Below, one piece after another: positions 9,023-17,279 of a DNA stretch of 64,000 bases. The notes beneath the pieces are model-generated. The model was not told where the DNA came from, searched no databases, and worked only from the letters and a program-made list of their open reading frames with translations. How positions within the stretch are numbered: position 1 is the first letter of the stretch; the number at the start of each line of letters is the position of its first letter. The DNA is from Armatimonadota bacterium (GTDB lineage: Bacteria; Armatimonadota; HRBIN16): positions 968,839 to 1,032,838 of the forward strand of contig BPGT01000001.1 of the NCBI GenBank assembly GCA_026003175.1. The letters run 5' to 3'. The translations under genes and the position numbers were made by a program.

Positions 9023-9395
9023 GGGGGACATCAGCATCGTGTTGACGGACGACGAAGCGATACGCTTTCTGAACCGCACCTATCGCGGCAAGGACGAGCC
9101 GACGGATGTGCTCTCCTTCTCGCTGCGCGATGCCTCAGCGGAAGCGACGAGGGTAGACTTTTGCTCGCTGGAGGAGGAGCTACCGCTGGGCGAGGTGTAC
9201 ATATCTATCCCGACCGCTTTGCGCCAAGCGCAGGCAGGAGGGCGCACGCTGGAAGAGGAAGTGGCTTTTCTGGCGGTACATGGGGTGCTACACCTGCTGG
9301 GTTACGAGGATGAGACCCAGGAGGGCTACGAGCAGATGTACCGGCGAGGCTGGGAGGTGGTACAAGCCACCCAACCGGGGCGTGATACCGTATGA
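8925..9395 (+). CDS. ybeY: Endoribonuclease / rRNA maturation factor YbeY with atypical metal site
   Basis: The 156-residue product has normal YbeY length and features: RXLNRTYRGKDEPTDVLSFSL, LGEVYISIP and the metal-site helix. YbeY normally carries HGxLHLxGYDH with three histidines binding zinc. Here the sequence is HGVLHLLGYED, so the first two His are present but the third is replaced by Asp (or by the preceding Glu). The protein may still bind metal with a carboxylate, may use another metal, or may be weakened. The ATG 8925 start lies inside pgpH (98-bp overlap); the stop overlaps the dgkA start as ATGA, suggesting translational coupling. Confidence 0.9.
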   Translation: MQITITNRQPHPLKRSWMRRAIRLLLRQEGWSKGDISIVLTDDEAIRFLNRTYRGKDEPTDVLSFSLRDASAEATRVDFCSLEEELPLGEVYISIPTALRQAQAGGRTLEEEVAFLAVHGVLHLLGYEDETQEGYEQMYRRGWEVVQATQPGRDTV

Positions 9396-10093
9396 GGATT
9401 GCCAAGAACCCACTGGATAGCTTCCGTTACGCCGTTGAGGGCATCATCTACACCTTCCGCACGCAGAAGCACATGCGCTTCCATTTCTTCAGTGTGGTGC
9501 TGGTGCTTTTGGTGGGGTTGCTGTTTCGGTTGGATAAGACCGAGATGGTCATCCTGCTGTTCACCGTGTCGATGGTGCTGGTAGCGGAGATGTTCAATAC
9601 CGCTGTGGAAGCGATTGTAGACCTCATTACCGATACCTACCACCCGCTGGCGAAGCTGGCGAAGGACATTGCAGCGGGAGCGGTGCTGGTAACTACCGTC
9701 AACGCTATCGTCGTGGGTTTTCTGCTGTTCCTGACCGAACAGCATCTGGACGAAATCCGCCTGAATCTGCACGAACACAAGCCTGAGCCAGTGGTGACTC
9801 TGGTCGTAGGCACAGTATTGCTGTTGCTGGTTATTATTCTGGGCAAAGTGTTCGGGCGTAAAGGCTCATTGTTACACGGAGGTGTCATCAGCGGTCATAG
9901 TGCGTTAGGCTTCTTTATGGCAATGACCATTATCTTCCTCTCCAATAACCTGTTGATGGCGATACTCGCGCTAAGCATGGCGGTGCTGATTGCACAGAGC
10001 CGTGTGGAAGGACGCATCCACACCCTGCAGGAGGTGCTGTTGGGTGCGTTGGTCGCTGTGCTGCTGGCGGGAGCCATCTACTGGCTGGCATGA
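9392..10093 (+). CDS. dgkA: Diacylglycerol/undecaprenol kinase fused to a PAP2-like phosphatase domain
   Basis: Residues about 1-115 are a DgkA domain with its signature EMFNTAVEAIVDLIT...AKLAKDIAAGAVL and three membrane helices. Residues about 140-233 form a second set of helices with ISGHSALGF and SRVEGRIHTLQE, resembling PAP2 motifs 2 and 3 (SGH and SR-x5-H-x3-D), but with Glu in place of the final Asp. The kinase half phosphorylates a lipid alcohol and the phosphatase half could reverse or complete undecaprenyl phosphate recycling. Such fusions are known. Start and stop both overlap neighbours by ATGA, so it is translated with ybeY and the CNNM gene. Confidence 0.88.
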   Translation: MRIAKNPLDSFRYAVEGIIYTFRTQKHMRFHFFSVVLVLLVGLLFRLDKTEMVILLFTVSMVLVAEMFNTAVEAIVDLITDTYHPLAKLAKDIAAGAVLVTTVNAIVVGFLLFLTEQHLDEIRLNLHEHKPEPVVTLVVGTVLLLLVIILGKVFGRKGSLLHGGVISGHSALGFFMAMTIIFLSNNLLMAILALSMAVLIAQSRVEGRIHTLQEVLLGALVAVLLAGAIYWLA

Positions 10094-11592
10094 ACGAGGA
10101 AGGAGGCGCAAGAGCAACCTTGACAACACAGAAAGACGAGTCCGATAGTCCCAGTCCCCAACCTTACCGCTGGATATGGTTGGTGCTGCTGGCAGCTGGC
10201 GCGTTGTACGCGCAAGGGACTTCTCCAGCGGAACAAACCACCGAGCAAACGCATTACCTTCGCGACCTGCTGTGGGTGGTGATGCTGATACTGGCGACCG
10301 CCTTCTTCGCGATGGTGGACAGCGCATTGCGCGCGATGCACGGCGCTCGCGTGCGTGACATGGTGGAGGAAGGTGTACCCAACGCGCGGCTGGTGGAGAA
10401 GCTGCTCTCTCAACCCGAACGCTCGATAGCCACCGCACAGGTCGGCATCGTGTTGAGCAGTTTTCTGGCGGCGGCGGTAGCGGCGACCGGGCTATCGCAG
10501 GGGATAGCCGTTCTTCTGCGACACATCGGGGAAGCCGACTGGTGGCAGAGGCAGTCCGAGCCGATAGCGGTATTCATCGTTACGGTGCTGACGGGCTTGC
10601 TTGCGCTGGTGGTAGGCACACTGGTGCCACGCACCATCGCCGAGAAACACGCGGAGAAGGTGGCATTGCGCTTGGCACGCCCGCTGTGGATATGCGCGTG
10701 GCTACTGTCGCCTCTGGTCGCCGCGGTGATTGCGCTTAGCAACGTGCTGGTGAGCCCCTTCAAAGTGAAGGTGGACTTCTCACCGCGCGTGCTGACCCCC
10801 GAGGAGATTATCAGCCTTGTAGACGCAGGCGAGGAGCAGGGCGTCATCGAGGAGGAAGAGCGCGAGATGATTCAATCCGTGCTCGAGTTCCCCGACACTA
10901 TCGTGCGCAAGGTGATGACGCCGCGCATCGACATGCATTGCGTACCGGTAGAAGCCTCCCTGCAAGAGGTGCTGGACATTATCCGCAACACGGGTCACTC
11001 GCGCATTCCCGTCTACGAGGGCACGGTGGACAACATCATCGGCGTCGTGTACGCCAAAGACCTGCTCAGGCTCTATCCGCATCTGGAGCCGTTTGATATG
11101 CGCAAGGTGATGCGCCCGCCGTACTTCATCCCCGAAACGAAGAAGGTAGACGAGCTGATGCGCGAGTTCAGGGCGAAGAAGACGCAAATCGCCATCGTGC
11201 GCGACGAGTACGGCGGTACGTCGGGGTTGGTCACACTGGAAGACATTCTGGAAGAGCTGGTGGGCGAGATTCATGACGAGTACGACGTGGAGGAGACGCC
11301 ATTCGAGCAGGTAGACGAGCATACCTATCGCACCGACGGGCGCACGCCGGTGGATGACGTGAACGATAAGACCGGCTTGCACCTGCCCACCGATGAGTAC
11401 GACACGATTGGCGGATTCGTGTTCGGGCTGTTTGGTAGACCTGCACAAGCGGGTGAGCAAATTTCCTACGGTCGCGCCAACTTCGTGGTGGAAGAGGCAG
11501 ACGGCAGGCGTATTCGCAAGCTGCGCATTGAGGTAGCTCCGGCAGAGGTAGAGGAAGAGGAGGCAGAGGAACCGCAGGAGAGCGTTCCATAA
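10090..11592 (+). CDS. CNNM/CorC-family membrane protein (DUF21-CBS-CorC_HlyC)
   Basis: The 500-residue product has an N-terminal hydrophobic stretch, a DUF21 transmembrane domain (about 50-240), paired CBS domains (about 270-390; VMTPRIDMHCVP, GHSRIPVYEG, IVRDEYGGTSGLVTLEDILE) and a C-terminal CorC_HlyC domain (about 405-480), then an acidic tail. Family members are linked to magnesium or cobalt export and are often labelled hemolysin-like; experimental support is for divalent metal transport. Its start overlaps the dgkA stop. A MITE inserted 83 bp beyond its stop. Confidence 0.88.
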   Translation: MNEEGGARATLTTQKDESDSPSPQPYRWIWLVLLAAGALYAQGTSPAEQTTEQTHYLRDLLWVVMLILATAFFAMVDSALRAMHGARVRDMVEEGVPNARLVEKLLSQPERSIATAQVGIVLSSFLAAAVAATGLSQGIAVLLRHIGEADWWQRQSEPIAVFIVTVLTGLLALVVGTLVPRTIAEKHAEKVALRLARPLWICAWLLSPLVAAVIALSNVLVSPFKVKVDFSPRVLTPEEIISLVDAGEEQGVIEEEEREMIQSVLEFPDTIVRKVMTPRIDMHCVPVEASLQEVLDIIRNTGHSRIPVYEGTVDNIIGVVYAKDLLRLYPHLEPFDMRKVMRPPYFIPETKKVDELMREFRAKKTQIAIVRDEYGGTSGLVTLEDILEELVGEIHDEYDVEETPFEQVDEHTYRTDGRTPVDDVNDKTGLHLPTDEYDTIGGFVFGLFGRPAQAGEQISYGRANFVVEEADGRRIRKLRIEVAPAEVEEEEAEEPQESVP

Positions 11593-11675
11593 CCTTAATG
11601 AAACGTCGCCTTCCTTGTCGTTGCGAGACTGCCTCGTCACAGTAAGAATCAAGTGCTCTGCGGAGGGGACATACT

Positions 11676-11861
11676 GAGGGTGTTCGAAATTGCTGGTTGA
11701 ATGGATAGATAACCTAACCCCCTTGCCCCCTTCCCTGCAAGGGAAGGGGGAACGCCCCTCTCCTCGTAGGAGAGGGGACGGGGGTGAGGTAAGGCAGGGA
11801 TAGCAAGAACGCCTCTCTCCTTGCGCTACAACCAACTTCTCAACAATTCTCGAACACCCTC
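11676..11861 (+). mobile_element. 186-bp MITE, copy 1
   Basis: This is a non-autonomous element with inverted ends: GAGGGTGTTCGA at the left, and the right end read in reverse starts GAGGGTGTTCGAGAATTG. It is flanked by a perfect 9-bp direct repeat GGACATACT at 11667-11675 and 11862-11870. The interior holds two C-rich/G-rich hairpins. It is identical to copy 3 (43073-43258) and differs from copy 2 (12989-13174) at two positions. It contains no credible gene. The right target duplication ends in the first T of the TTGACA box of the following lacI-type gene. Confidence 0.93.
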
Positions 11862-11869
11862 GGACATAC

Positions 11870-11898
11870 TTGACATCCCGAAGCAGGTTTGCTACAAT
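11870..11898 (+). promoter_or_regulatory. Strong sigma-70-type promoter of the LacI-family gene
   Basis: A perfect TTGACA (11870-11875), a 17-bp spacer and TACAAT (11893-11898) lie 43 bp before the ATG. The MITE target duplication abuts the -35 box. Confidence 0.85.
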
Positions 11899-11910
11899 CA
11901 AACAAAGTAT

Positions 11911-11926
11911 TCTTAAACGATTAAGA
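11911..11926 (+). promoter_or_regulatory. Likely LacI-family operator (autoregulation)
   Basis: TCTTAAACGATTAAGA is an inverted repeat of two 6-bp arms around a central CG, the usual layout of LacI-family operators. It lies just after the predicted transcription start (about 11905), where a bound repressor would block its own gene. Confidence 0.65.
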
Positions 11927-11940
11927 GTAAGGGATATGCG

Positions 11941-12972
11941 ATGCCTACTCAACGCAAGCGGTGCACCATAAAGGAGGTTGCTGCGCGAAGCGGGGTGTCG
12001 GTAGCCACAGTCTCCAACGTGCTGCAGAATAAGAGCCATCTCTACTCTCCGCAAACCGCCCAGCGCGTGTGGCAGGCGGTGCGGGAGCTCGGCTACCGTC
12101 CCAGCTCGGTCGCGCGCAGTCTTATCCGGCAACGTACCGACACGATCGGGATCATCCTGGAAGAACGCCAGGAGGTGGTACTGGACCCCTATGTGATGAT
12201 CGTGCTGGAGGGCATTCTGGAGTATACTGTCCCACGCAATTATCCTGTTAAAATAGTCAGCATGTTGTATCAGCAAAGTGCCGATAGCTTCCTGGCGCAT
12301 GTGGACGACGGTTCAGTGGATGGCGTAGTGCTGGTGGCACCCCGCACACACAGCGCCGCATTACAGTGGGCTCAACAGGCAGACATCCCCGCGGTAGTGG
12401 TAGGCAGCACCCTGCCCGATACTCCCCTGCCCTGTGTGGACGTGGACGATACCGCAGCCATTTACCAGGCGGTGCGCTGGCTGATTGAGCTGGGGCACCA
12501 GCGTATCGGACACATCGCCGGACCACAAACGCAGTGGAGCGCCAAAAGGCGACTACAAGCGTACTGTCAGGCGATGCAGGACGCGGGCATCGCGGTGAAG
12601 CCAGAGTGGGTGGTGGAAGGAAAGTACACCCCTCCCTCCGGCAAGGAAGCGATGGAACAGTTGCTAAACACAGCTGCGGAGTTGACGGCAGTTGTGTGTG
12701 GTAACGATTGGATGGCGATGGGTGCGATGGAAGCCGTTTATCAGAGGGGTTTGCGCGTGCCTGAGGATATTTCCCTGCTGGGCTTCGACGACATCGACAG
12801 CGCACAGTGGGTTACTCCACCGCTTACCACAATGCGCCAGCCGATGCGACAAATCGGTGCGAAAGCCGCCGAAATGTTGATAAACCAGATTGAGACGGGC
12901 AAGCGCTCACACGAGGTCGTGTTGTTTTCCGCTGAGATGGTTGTGCGTCAAAGCGTTGCCCCACCGAAGTAA
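11941..12972 (+). CDS. LacI-family transcriptional regulator
   Basis: The 343-residue product has an N-terminal LacI helix-turn-helix and hinge (CTIKEVAARSGVSVATVSNVL, then GYRPSSVARSL) and a periplasmic-binding-protein-like effector domain (about 65-340; WLIELGHQRIGHIAGP, VCGNDWMAMGA, LLGFDDID). Length is normal. The fucI gene follows in the same direction after a MITE, so an L-fucose or related deoxysugar signal is plausible but not shown. A strong promoter and an inverted-repeat operator lie upstream. The gene is bracketed by MITE copies 1 and 2 in the same orientation, so recombination between them could delete it. Confidence 0.93.
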   Translation: MPTQRKRCTIKEVAARSGVSVATVSNVLQNKSHLYSPQTAQRVWQAVRELGYRPSSVARSLIRQRTDTIGIILEERQEVVLDPYVMIVLEGILEYTVPRNYPVKIVSMLYQQSADSFLAHVDDGSVDGVVLVAPRTHSAALQWAQQADIPAVVVGSTLPDTPLPCVDVDDTAAIYQAVRWLIELGHQRIGHIAGPQTQWSAKRRLQAYCQAMQDAGIAVKPEWVVEGKYTPPSGKEAMEQLLNTAAELTAVVCGNDWMAMGAMEAVYQRGLRVPEDISLLGFDDIDSAQWVTPPLTTMRQPMRQIGAKAAEMLINQIETGKRSHEVVLFSAEMVVRQSVAPPK

Positions 12973-12988
12973 CGGCTTTTGGCGAAAA

Positions 12989-13174
12989 GAGGGTGTTCGA
13001 AATCGCTGGTTGAATGGATAGATAACCTAACCCCCTTGCCCCCTTCCCTGCAAGGGAAGGGGGAACGCCCCTCTCCTCGCAGGAGAGGGGACGGGGGTGA
13101 GGTAAGGCAGGGATAGCAAGAACGCCTCTCTCCTTGCGCTACAACCAACTTCTCAACAATTCTCGAACACCCTC
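12989..13174 (+). mobile_element. 186-bp MITE, copy 2
   Basis: Same length, ends and orientation as copies 1 and 3, with two T-to-C differences (GAAATCGCTGG near the left end, CTCGCAGG in the second hairpin loop). The flanking 9-bp duplication is TGGCGAAAA at 12980-12988 and 13175-13183, different from the other copies, so it inserted independently. It lies 17 bp after the LacI-family stop and 88 bp before fucI. Confidence 0.93.
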
Positions 13175-13261
13175 TGGCGAAAAGGACTCCCCTTGCCCTG
13201 TCCCGAATTGCTAATTAGTCCTGTATCTACGAAAACTCACCTCATCGAGGAGGGATAACCC

Positions 13262-15064
13262 ATGGCACACCCGAAGAACCCGCCTGTCAACCGACTGAAG
13301 GGCGACCTGCCCAAAATCGGCATTCGCCCCACCATCGACGGAAGGCGACAGGGCGTTCGCGAAAGTCTGGAAGGGCAGACAATGGCGATGGCGCGGTCGG
13401 TTGCCAAACTGCTCACCGAGAACCTGCGTCATGCGTGCGGACTGCCCGTAGAGTGTGTGATTGCCGATACCTGCATCGGCGGTCTGGCGGAAAACGCCGC
13501 GTGCGAGCAAAAGTTCCAACGTGAGGGCGTCGGCGTCAGCATTACCGTCACCCCCTGCTGGTGCTACGGTTACGAAACGATGGACTTTGACCCCTATCGC
13601 CCCAAGGCGGTATGGGGCTTTAACGGCACGGAACGCCCCGGCGCGGTATACCTTGCGGCGGTGATGGCAGCGCACGCACAAAAGGGCTTGCCTGCGTTCA
13701 GCATCTACGGACGTGATGTGCAGGATGCCACCGATACCTCCATTCCCGACGATGTGAAGGAGAAACTGCTGCGCTTTGCCAAAGCGGGGCTGGCGGTCGC
13801 CACCATGCGCGGTAGAACTTACGTGTCGATGGGGAACGTGTCGATGGGCATTGCTGGTTCTCTGGTAGACCAGGACTTTCTGCAGCGCTATCTGGGCATG
13901 AGCGTGATGACCGTCGACATGGTGGAGTTCGTGCGGCGCATGGAGCGAGGTATCTACGACGAAGAGGAGTTCCGCCGCGCCATGGCGTGGGTGAAAGAGT
14001 ACTGTAAAGAGGGCAAAGACTACAACCCCCCCGACAAGCAGATGAGCCGGGCCGAAAAGGACCGTGCGTGGGAAATCAGCGTGAAAATGGCGCTGATCGC
14101 CCGAGACCTGATGGTGGGCAACCCCAGACTGGCGCAAATCGGCTATGAGGAAGAGGCACTGGGTTTCAACGGCATCGCCGGTGGGTTCCAGGGACAGCGC
14201 CAGTGGACCGACCACCTGCCCAACGGCGACTTCTTGGAGGCGATACTCAACTCGTCGTTTGACTGGAACGGCATCCGCCAGCCGTACATCCTCGCCACGG
14301 AGAACGACCACCTCAACGGTATCTGCATGTTGTGGGGACACCTGCTGACTGGTACGGCGCAAATCTTCGCCGACGTGCGCACCTACTGGAGCCCGGACGC
14401 GGTGAAGCGTGTGACCGGCTGGACGCCTACGGGTATAGCGGAGGGCGGCTTCATCCACCTCATCAACTCCGGTCCCGCTGCGCTGGACGGTACAGGACAG
14501 CAGGAGATAGACGGTAAACCCGCTATCAAGCCGTGGTGGGACGTCACCCCCAATGAGGTGGACCGCTGTCTGCAAGCCACCACGTGGCACTGCGCCATGC
14601 TGGAGTACTTCCGGGGCGGCGGGTGGTCTACCCGATTCCGCACGCGAGGTGGGATGCCCGTCACCATGTTCCGTCTGGGGCTGGTGCATGGGCTGGGACC
14701 AGTCCTGCAGATTGCAGAGGGGTATACCATCGAACTGCCAGACGAGGTGCATACTATTCTGGATGAGCGCACCAACCCCACCTGGCCCACCACCTGGTTC
14801 GTGCCCAACGTGACAGGGCAAGGAGCGTTCCGCGATGTGTACACAGTGATGGCGCACTGGGCGGCGAACCACGGCACGCTGAGCTACGGGCATATCGGCG
14901 CGGAACTGATCACGCTGGCATCTGCGCTGCGTATTCCGGTGGCAATGCATAATGTGCCTGTGGAGCGCGTCTTCCGCCCACATGCGTGGGGGCTGTTGGG
15001 CACTTCCGATCCTGAAGCGGCGGACTATCGCGCCTGCCAAACGTTCGGGCCGCTGTACGGGTAG
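13262..15064 (+). CDS. fucI: L-fucose isomerase
   Basis: The enzyme interconverts L-fucose and L-fuculose (and often D-arabinose and D-ribulose) using Mn2+. The 600-residue product matches FucI along its length: [73 protein letters not shown] and the C-terminal [12 protein letters not shown]. The family's Glu, Asp and His metal ligands fall in the [18 protein letters not shown] regions and appear intact. ATG 13262 has GAGGAGG upstream. No fuculokinase, aldolase or fucose transporter is in the window. The upstream LacI-type regulator and the downstream convergent glycosidases may belong to the same sugar pathway. Confidence 0.97.
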   Translation: MAHPKNPPVNRLKGDLPKIGIRPTIDGRRQGVRESLEGQTMAMARSVAKLLTENLRHACGLPVECVIADTCIGGLAENAACEQKFQREGVGVSITVTPCWCYGYETMDFDPYRPKAVWGFNGTERPGAVYLAAVMAAHAQKGLPAFSIYGRDVQDATDTSIPDDVKEKLLRFAKAGLAVATMRGRTYVSMGNVSMGIAGSLVDQDFLQRYLGMSVMTVDMVEFVRRMERGIYDEEEFRRAMAWVKEYCKEGKDYNPPDKQMSRAEKDRAWEISVKMALIARDLMVGNPRLAQIGYEEEALGFNGIAGGFQGQRQWTDHLPNGDFLEAILNSSFDWNGIRQPYILATENDHLNGICMLWGHLLTGTAQIFADVRTYWSPDAVKRVTGWTPTGIAEGGFIHLINSGPAALDGTGQQEIDGKPAIKPWWDVTPNEVDRCLQATTWHCAMLEYFRGGGWSTRFRTRGGMPVTMFRLGLVHGLGPVLQIAEGYTIELPDEVHTILDERTNPTWPTTWFVPNVTGQGAFRDVYTVMAHWAANHGTLSYGHIGAELITLASALRIPVAMHNVPVERVFRPHAWGLLGTSDPEAADYRACQTFGPLYG

Positions 15065-15287
15065 CAGAAACATGGGGGCACGGAGCAATCGTGCCCCCGC
15101 TTATCCCGCAAACACATAGCGGTTGTGCTATGCTTACCCATGCGACAGTAACACTCTGCTTGCGAAGCACCTCATGCTTCGCAATGACATCAGGCAACGT
15201 TCACGTGTCATTGCGAGGGAGCGTGGCAACCGAAGCAATCTCCCACTACATCTTTGCAACAGAGCATGATGGATACATTCCCGCGAG
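15065..15287. other. Intergenic region: terminator plus dispersed repeat
   Basis: The hairpin terminator of fucI (15074-15098) is followed by a repeat at about 15155-15245. This has TGCGAAGCACCTCATGCTTC, then GTGTCATTGCGAGGGAGCG and GAAGCAATCTCCC. It is a GTCATTGCGAG-type intergenic repeat like those at 18981-19060 and 36172-36325. No gene is seen. Confidence 0.65.
15074..15098 (+). terminator. Hairpin terminator after fucI
   Basis: GGGGGCACG (15074-15082), a 7-base loop and CGTGCCCCC (15090-15098) form a perfect 9-bp stem. It starts 10 bp after the fucI stop. The U-tract is weak. Confidence 0.65.
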
Positions 15288-17252
15288 CTACATCTCATCC
15301 CACACTATGACACACCCCAGTGCAGGCAGTTCCACCGGTGCTTTTGCATCACCAGCAACCCGAACCTCACCTGTTTCAGGCAGCCACAGGCTAGCGCGGT
15401 GCGCCGTATCGGGCAGTTTCAGGGTACATCGCCTGTCTTGAGGGGAGAGGTTGAACAGGCAATATAAAGTACCCCCATTGTGGCGGTAGCGGGTTACCCA
15501 GATTTCGGGTGAGATGGGCTCTATCTGCACCCCACACCCTGCCTGCCGAAGCGCCGCAGCCATTTTGTCATCGACGTTGGCAACACTCTGAGCACGGCGC
15601 CTCAAAGACTGCACCAGCTGGCTCACCTGTTCATCGCTCTCGTTGAGGCTTGCTGCATGGCGGGGCGGTTCCCCAACCAGCACAACGGCCACACCGTTCT
15701 GTGCCATCTTCAGCACCTGCTGCAGGGTAGCGATATGAATGGCGTCGGTGGATGGAATGACCAGCGCTTTGTAGCGCTCCTTTGCCACGCGGAACTGTTT
15801 CCTGCCGATTTGCGCTTTCTGCACCGCTGCTTCGTCCACAATGTCGAAGTCTATCTGATGCTGCAGTAGCCACCGACACAGGTTCACAAACCCATCGTCT
15901 ATCTCGTTCAGTCGGCGGCTGGGATGGGGCTGGTACATTGAGAGCGTGGTGGGGTAAAAGTTTGCCTGTACACCTGCGATGGGATACAGCACCGCCACGT
16001 CGCACTCATGCTGTGCTTCGCGCAGGAGCAGGCTTAACCGTCCGACATGCGCGTTGTATTGCGCGTAATCCGCGCGACGCTGTTCGGTGTTGTTCGGGTG
16101 TGTCGCGCCGTATGGGTCAGGATAGTACGAGGTGATGGTGTTGATGCCCAGCAGATATTGCAGGCTGGCAGTGGCTTTCATCTGCTGCAGTGTGGCGCGT
16201 CTACCGCCCATTTGCTCGGCGAAGTCGGAGGTTTCGCTCATGGTTTCAGTGCGCCCCATCACGTGCGCTGCTGAGGAGATGAGTTTGGGCACCAGGAAAC
16301 CGTTGCCCGCTGCAAGCGCAAGCGGGTCGGAAGAGAGGATGTCAATGCCTGGGATGTCCATTCGCTTCAGGCAGGTAAAGAGGTCACCGTAGTACATCAC
16401 GTGCCACAACAGCTTCTCCTCCGCCAGCAGGTGCCCACTGGAGGCGATACCATGCCTGCGGCACCATTGCTGAATCTGCCCGAAGTACCGCTCCGCTACC
16501 AGCTGTGCCACCACCTCGTAAAAGTCGCATCGCACCCCCTGATAGTCGCCCGTATCGGTGTACAAGCTTTCCAGATGAGGCATCAGGTCGTAGCCCTTGC
16601 GCCGTTTAAACTGCGCGGGCATATCCTCTACCCAGGGCAAGGCGGGCAGGGCATCGGCAGGTGGGCGGATGTAGGTGGTCATCAGCGAGGGTTCGTCGGT
16701 AAAGATAGCATGTACTTGTTTGCCGAGGTTGGGCACACGGCGGGCGTATGCTTCATGGGTGACCTCGATAAAGACGCGTGTCGCCTGCGGATTCAGCAGG
16801 TTCACATAGCGCCGTTTTTTGTACACGTTCTCGGTGCAGTGCGTGCCCTCGTACATGCGCTGCAATTCGTAGCGCGGTTTGCCGTCCGCGCCCACCTTGC
16901 GCACCAGCCCTATCGCCTCCAGGTCGGGGTTGCGCTCCAGCACCAGCCCCCCTGCCGCGCCGCTGGGGTACCCCTCTTCATCGTACAACCACAGGTGCAG
17001 CCCCAATTCCTCCGCCACCCTCAGCCCCGTGAGGAAAATGCGCCATTGTTCCTCGCTGCGCATGTAGTGCTTGAAACTCACATTGCACACCAGTCCGCCA
17101 ATGCCCGTCGCCTTCAACCATTCTATGCGCTGGCGAAGGGTGACTTCATCCATGCCAAAGCTGTCGAAGTTGTGAATAATTTGCAGAGTACGGTAGCGAT
17201 TGGGTGGGTTGCGGAATAGTGCTCTCAAAGCGTCTGTTTTCTGCGCGTCCAC
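15288..17252 (-). CDS. Putative glycoside hydrolase (GH106-like superfamily)
   Basis: The 654-residue product has no signal peptide. The N-terminal half is TIM-barrel-like with LWLYDEEGYPSGAAGG (about 87-102), a motif common to large GH106-type alpha-L-rhamnosidase relatives, and later HAIFTDEP, which could carry a catalytic acid. Residues about 430-570 (VAVLYPIAGVQ, FDIVDEAAV, ALVIPSTDAI) resemble the class I amidotransferase-like domain often attached to such barrels; the C-terminus is a beta-sandwich. GTG 17252 is chosen because of GGAGG 6 bp upstream. It follows the 17280-18935 gene by 27 bp, so they form an operon. Substrate is unknown; rhamnose- or fucose-containing glycans are a guess from the nearby fucI. 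Confidence 0.6.
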   Translation of the reverse strand: MDAQKTDALRALFRNPPNRYRTLQIIHNFDSFGMDEVTLRQRIEWLKATGIGGLVCNVSFKHYMRSEEQWRIFLTGLRVAEELGLHLWLYDEEGYPSGAAGGLVLERNPDLEAIGLVRKVGADGKPRYELQRMYEGTHCTENVYKKRRYVNLLNPQATRVFIEVTHEAYARRVPNLGKQVHAIFTDEPSLMTTYIRPPADALPALPWVEDMPAQFKRRKGYDLMPHLESLYTDTGDYQGVRCDFYEVVAQLVAERYFGQIQQWCRRHGIASSGHLLAEEKLLWHVMYYGDLFTCLKRMDIPGIDILSSDPLALAAGNGFLVPKLISSAAHVMGRTETMSETSDFAEQMGGRRATLQQMKATASLQYLLGINTITSYYPDPYGATHPNNTEQRRADYAQYNAHVGRLSLLLREAQHECDVAVLYPIAGVQANFYPTTLSMYQPHPSRRLNEIDDGFVNLCRWLLQHQIDFDIVDEAAVQKAQIGRKQFRVAKERYKALVIPSTDAIHIATLQQVLKMAQNGVAVVLVGEPPRHAASLNESDEQVSQLVQSLRRRAQSVANVDDKMAAALRQAGCGVQIEPISPEIWVTRYRHNGGTLYCLFNLSPQDRRCTLKLPDTAHRASLWLPETGEVRVAGDAKAPVELPALGCVIVWDEM

Positions 17253-17279
17253 GTCTTGCCTCCATACGATGAAAGCAGT

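Noticed and set aside
12989-13148. Minus-strand frame in the MITEs (peptide with SCYPCLTSPPSPLLRGEG) as a protein gene
   Set aside because: It is the translation of the hairpin core, has no ribosome site and appears wherever the repeat occurs.
11676-13174. The two MITEs around the LacI-family gene as the ends of one composite transposon
   Set aside because: Each copy has its own perfect and different 9-bp target duplication, and the outermost flanks (GGACATACT and TGGCGAAAA) do not match, so they inserted separately.
13211-15088. Minus-strand frame of 625 codons opposite fucI
   Set aside because: The composition is His/Arg/Val-rich antisense noise; fucI is unambiguous on the plus strand.
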